A DNA stretch of 5,845 nucleotides, from assembly GCA_900550735.1 (NCBI GenBank), contig URTD01000127.1:1-5845 (forward strand), in the 5' to 3' direction. Position 1 is the stretch's first letter. Each line of letters starts with the position of its first letter. Shown in pieces: positions 5,828-5,845 of this stretch. A model generated the notes under the pieces. That model worked only from the letters and a program-made list of their open reading frames with translations. It was not told the origin of the DNA and made no database searches. Both the position numbers and the translations under genes were made by a program. This stretch comes from an uncultured Collinsella sp. (GTDB taxonomy: Bacteria; Actinomycetota; Coriobacteriia; Coriobacteriales; Coriobacteriaceae).

Positions 5828-5845
5828 GCGGTTTTACCAAACCGC
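5828..5845. repeat. 7-bp-stem hairpin at the right window edge
   Basis: GCGGTTT (5828-5834), TACC and AAACCGC (5839-5845) form a perfect 7-bp stem that ends exactly at the window edge. It lies upstream of the exporter promoter. It may be the end of a terminator for a neighbouring gene or part of a longer palindrome; the missing flank prevents a decision. Confidence 0.35.

Overview
The window looks like chromosomal DNA of a GC-rich anaerobic actinobacterium. Protein style, the MarR/ABC arrangement and GC-rich genes with AT-rich spacers suggest Coriobacteriia, perhaps Collinsella-like. That assignment is inferred from resemblance only; no marker gene is present. All recognisable genes lie on the minus strand, so transcription runs from high to low coordinates.

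Layout. (1) 1-918: the N-terminal 306 codons of a class I DAHP synthase (first step of the shikimate pathway), cut by the left edge. It has its own candidate promoter (TTGCAC-N17-GATAAT) and Shine-Dalgarno sequence. (2) 919-1497: a gene-poor spacer of about 580 bp. It holds that promoter, a perfect 13-bp-stem hairpin, a pair of 28-bp inverted repeats with one mismatch that enclose 175 bp, several smaller hairpins, and a strong intrinsic terminator for the next operon. (3) 1498-5723: a three-gene operon read in the order MarR-type regulator, ABC exporter half-transporter with a degenerate ATPase site, ABC exporter half-transporter with a canonical ATPase site. Both gene junctions are 8-nt start/stop overlaps, and each downstream gene has its own Shine-Dalgarno. 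(4) 5724-5845: the operon promoter (TTGACA-N17-TAAATT), with CCTAA/TTAGG repeats over the -10 box and transcript start that look like the regulator's operator, and a small hairpin ending at the right edge.

How it works together. The two half-transporters should form one heterodimeric type IV exporter of the TM287/288, BmrCD and LmrCD type, with one hydrolytically competent and one degenerate ATP site. The MarR protein probably represses its own operon and releases it when it senses a ligand or a redox/metal cue. The substrate cannot be read from the sequence. The DAHP synthase gene is separated by a terminator and is probably an independent unit.

No clearly new defence or mobile system is visible. 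The most unexplained element is the inverted-repeat structure at 1137-1375, which could be a MITE-like or REP-like element.
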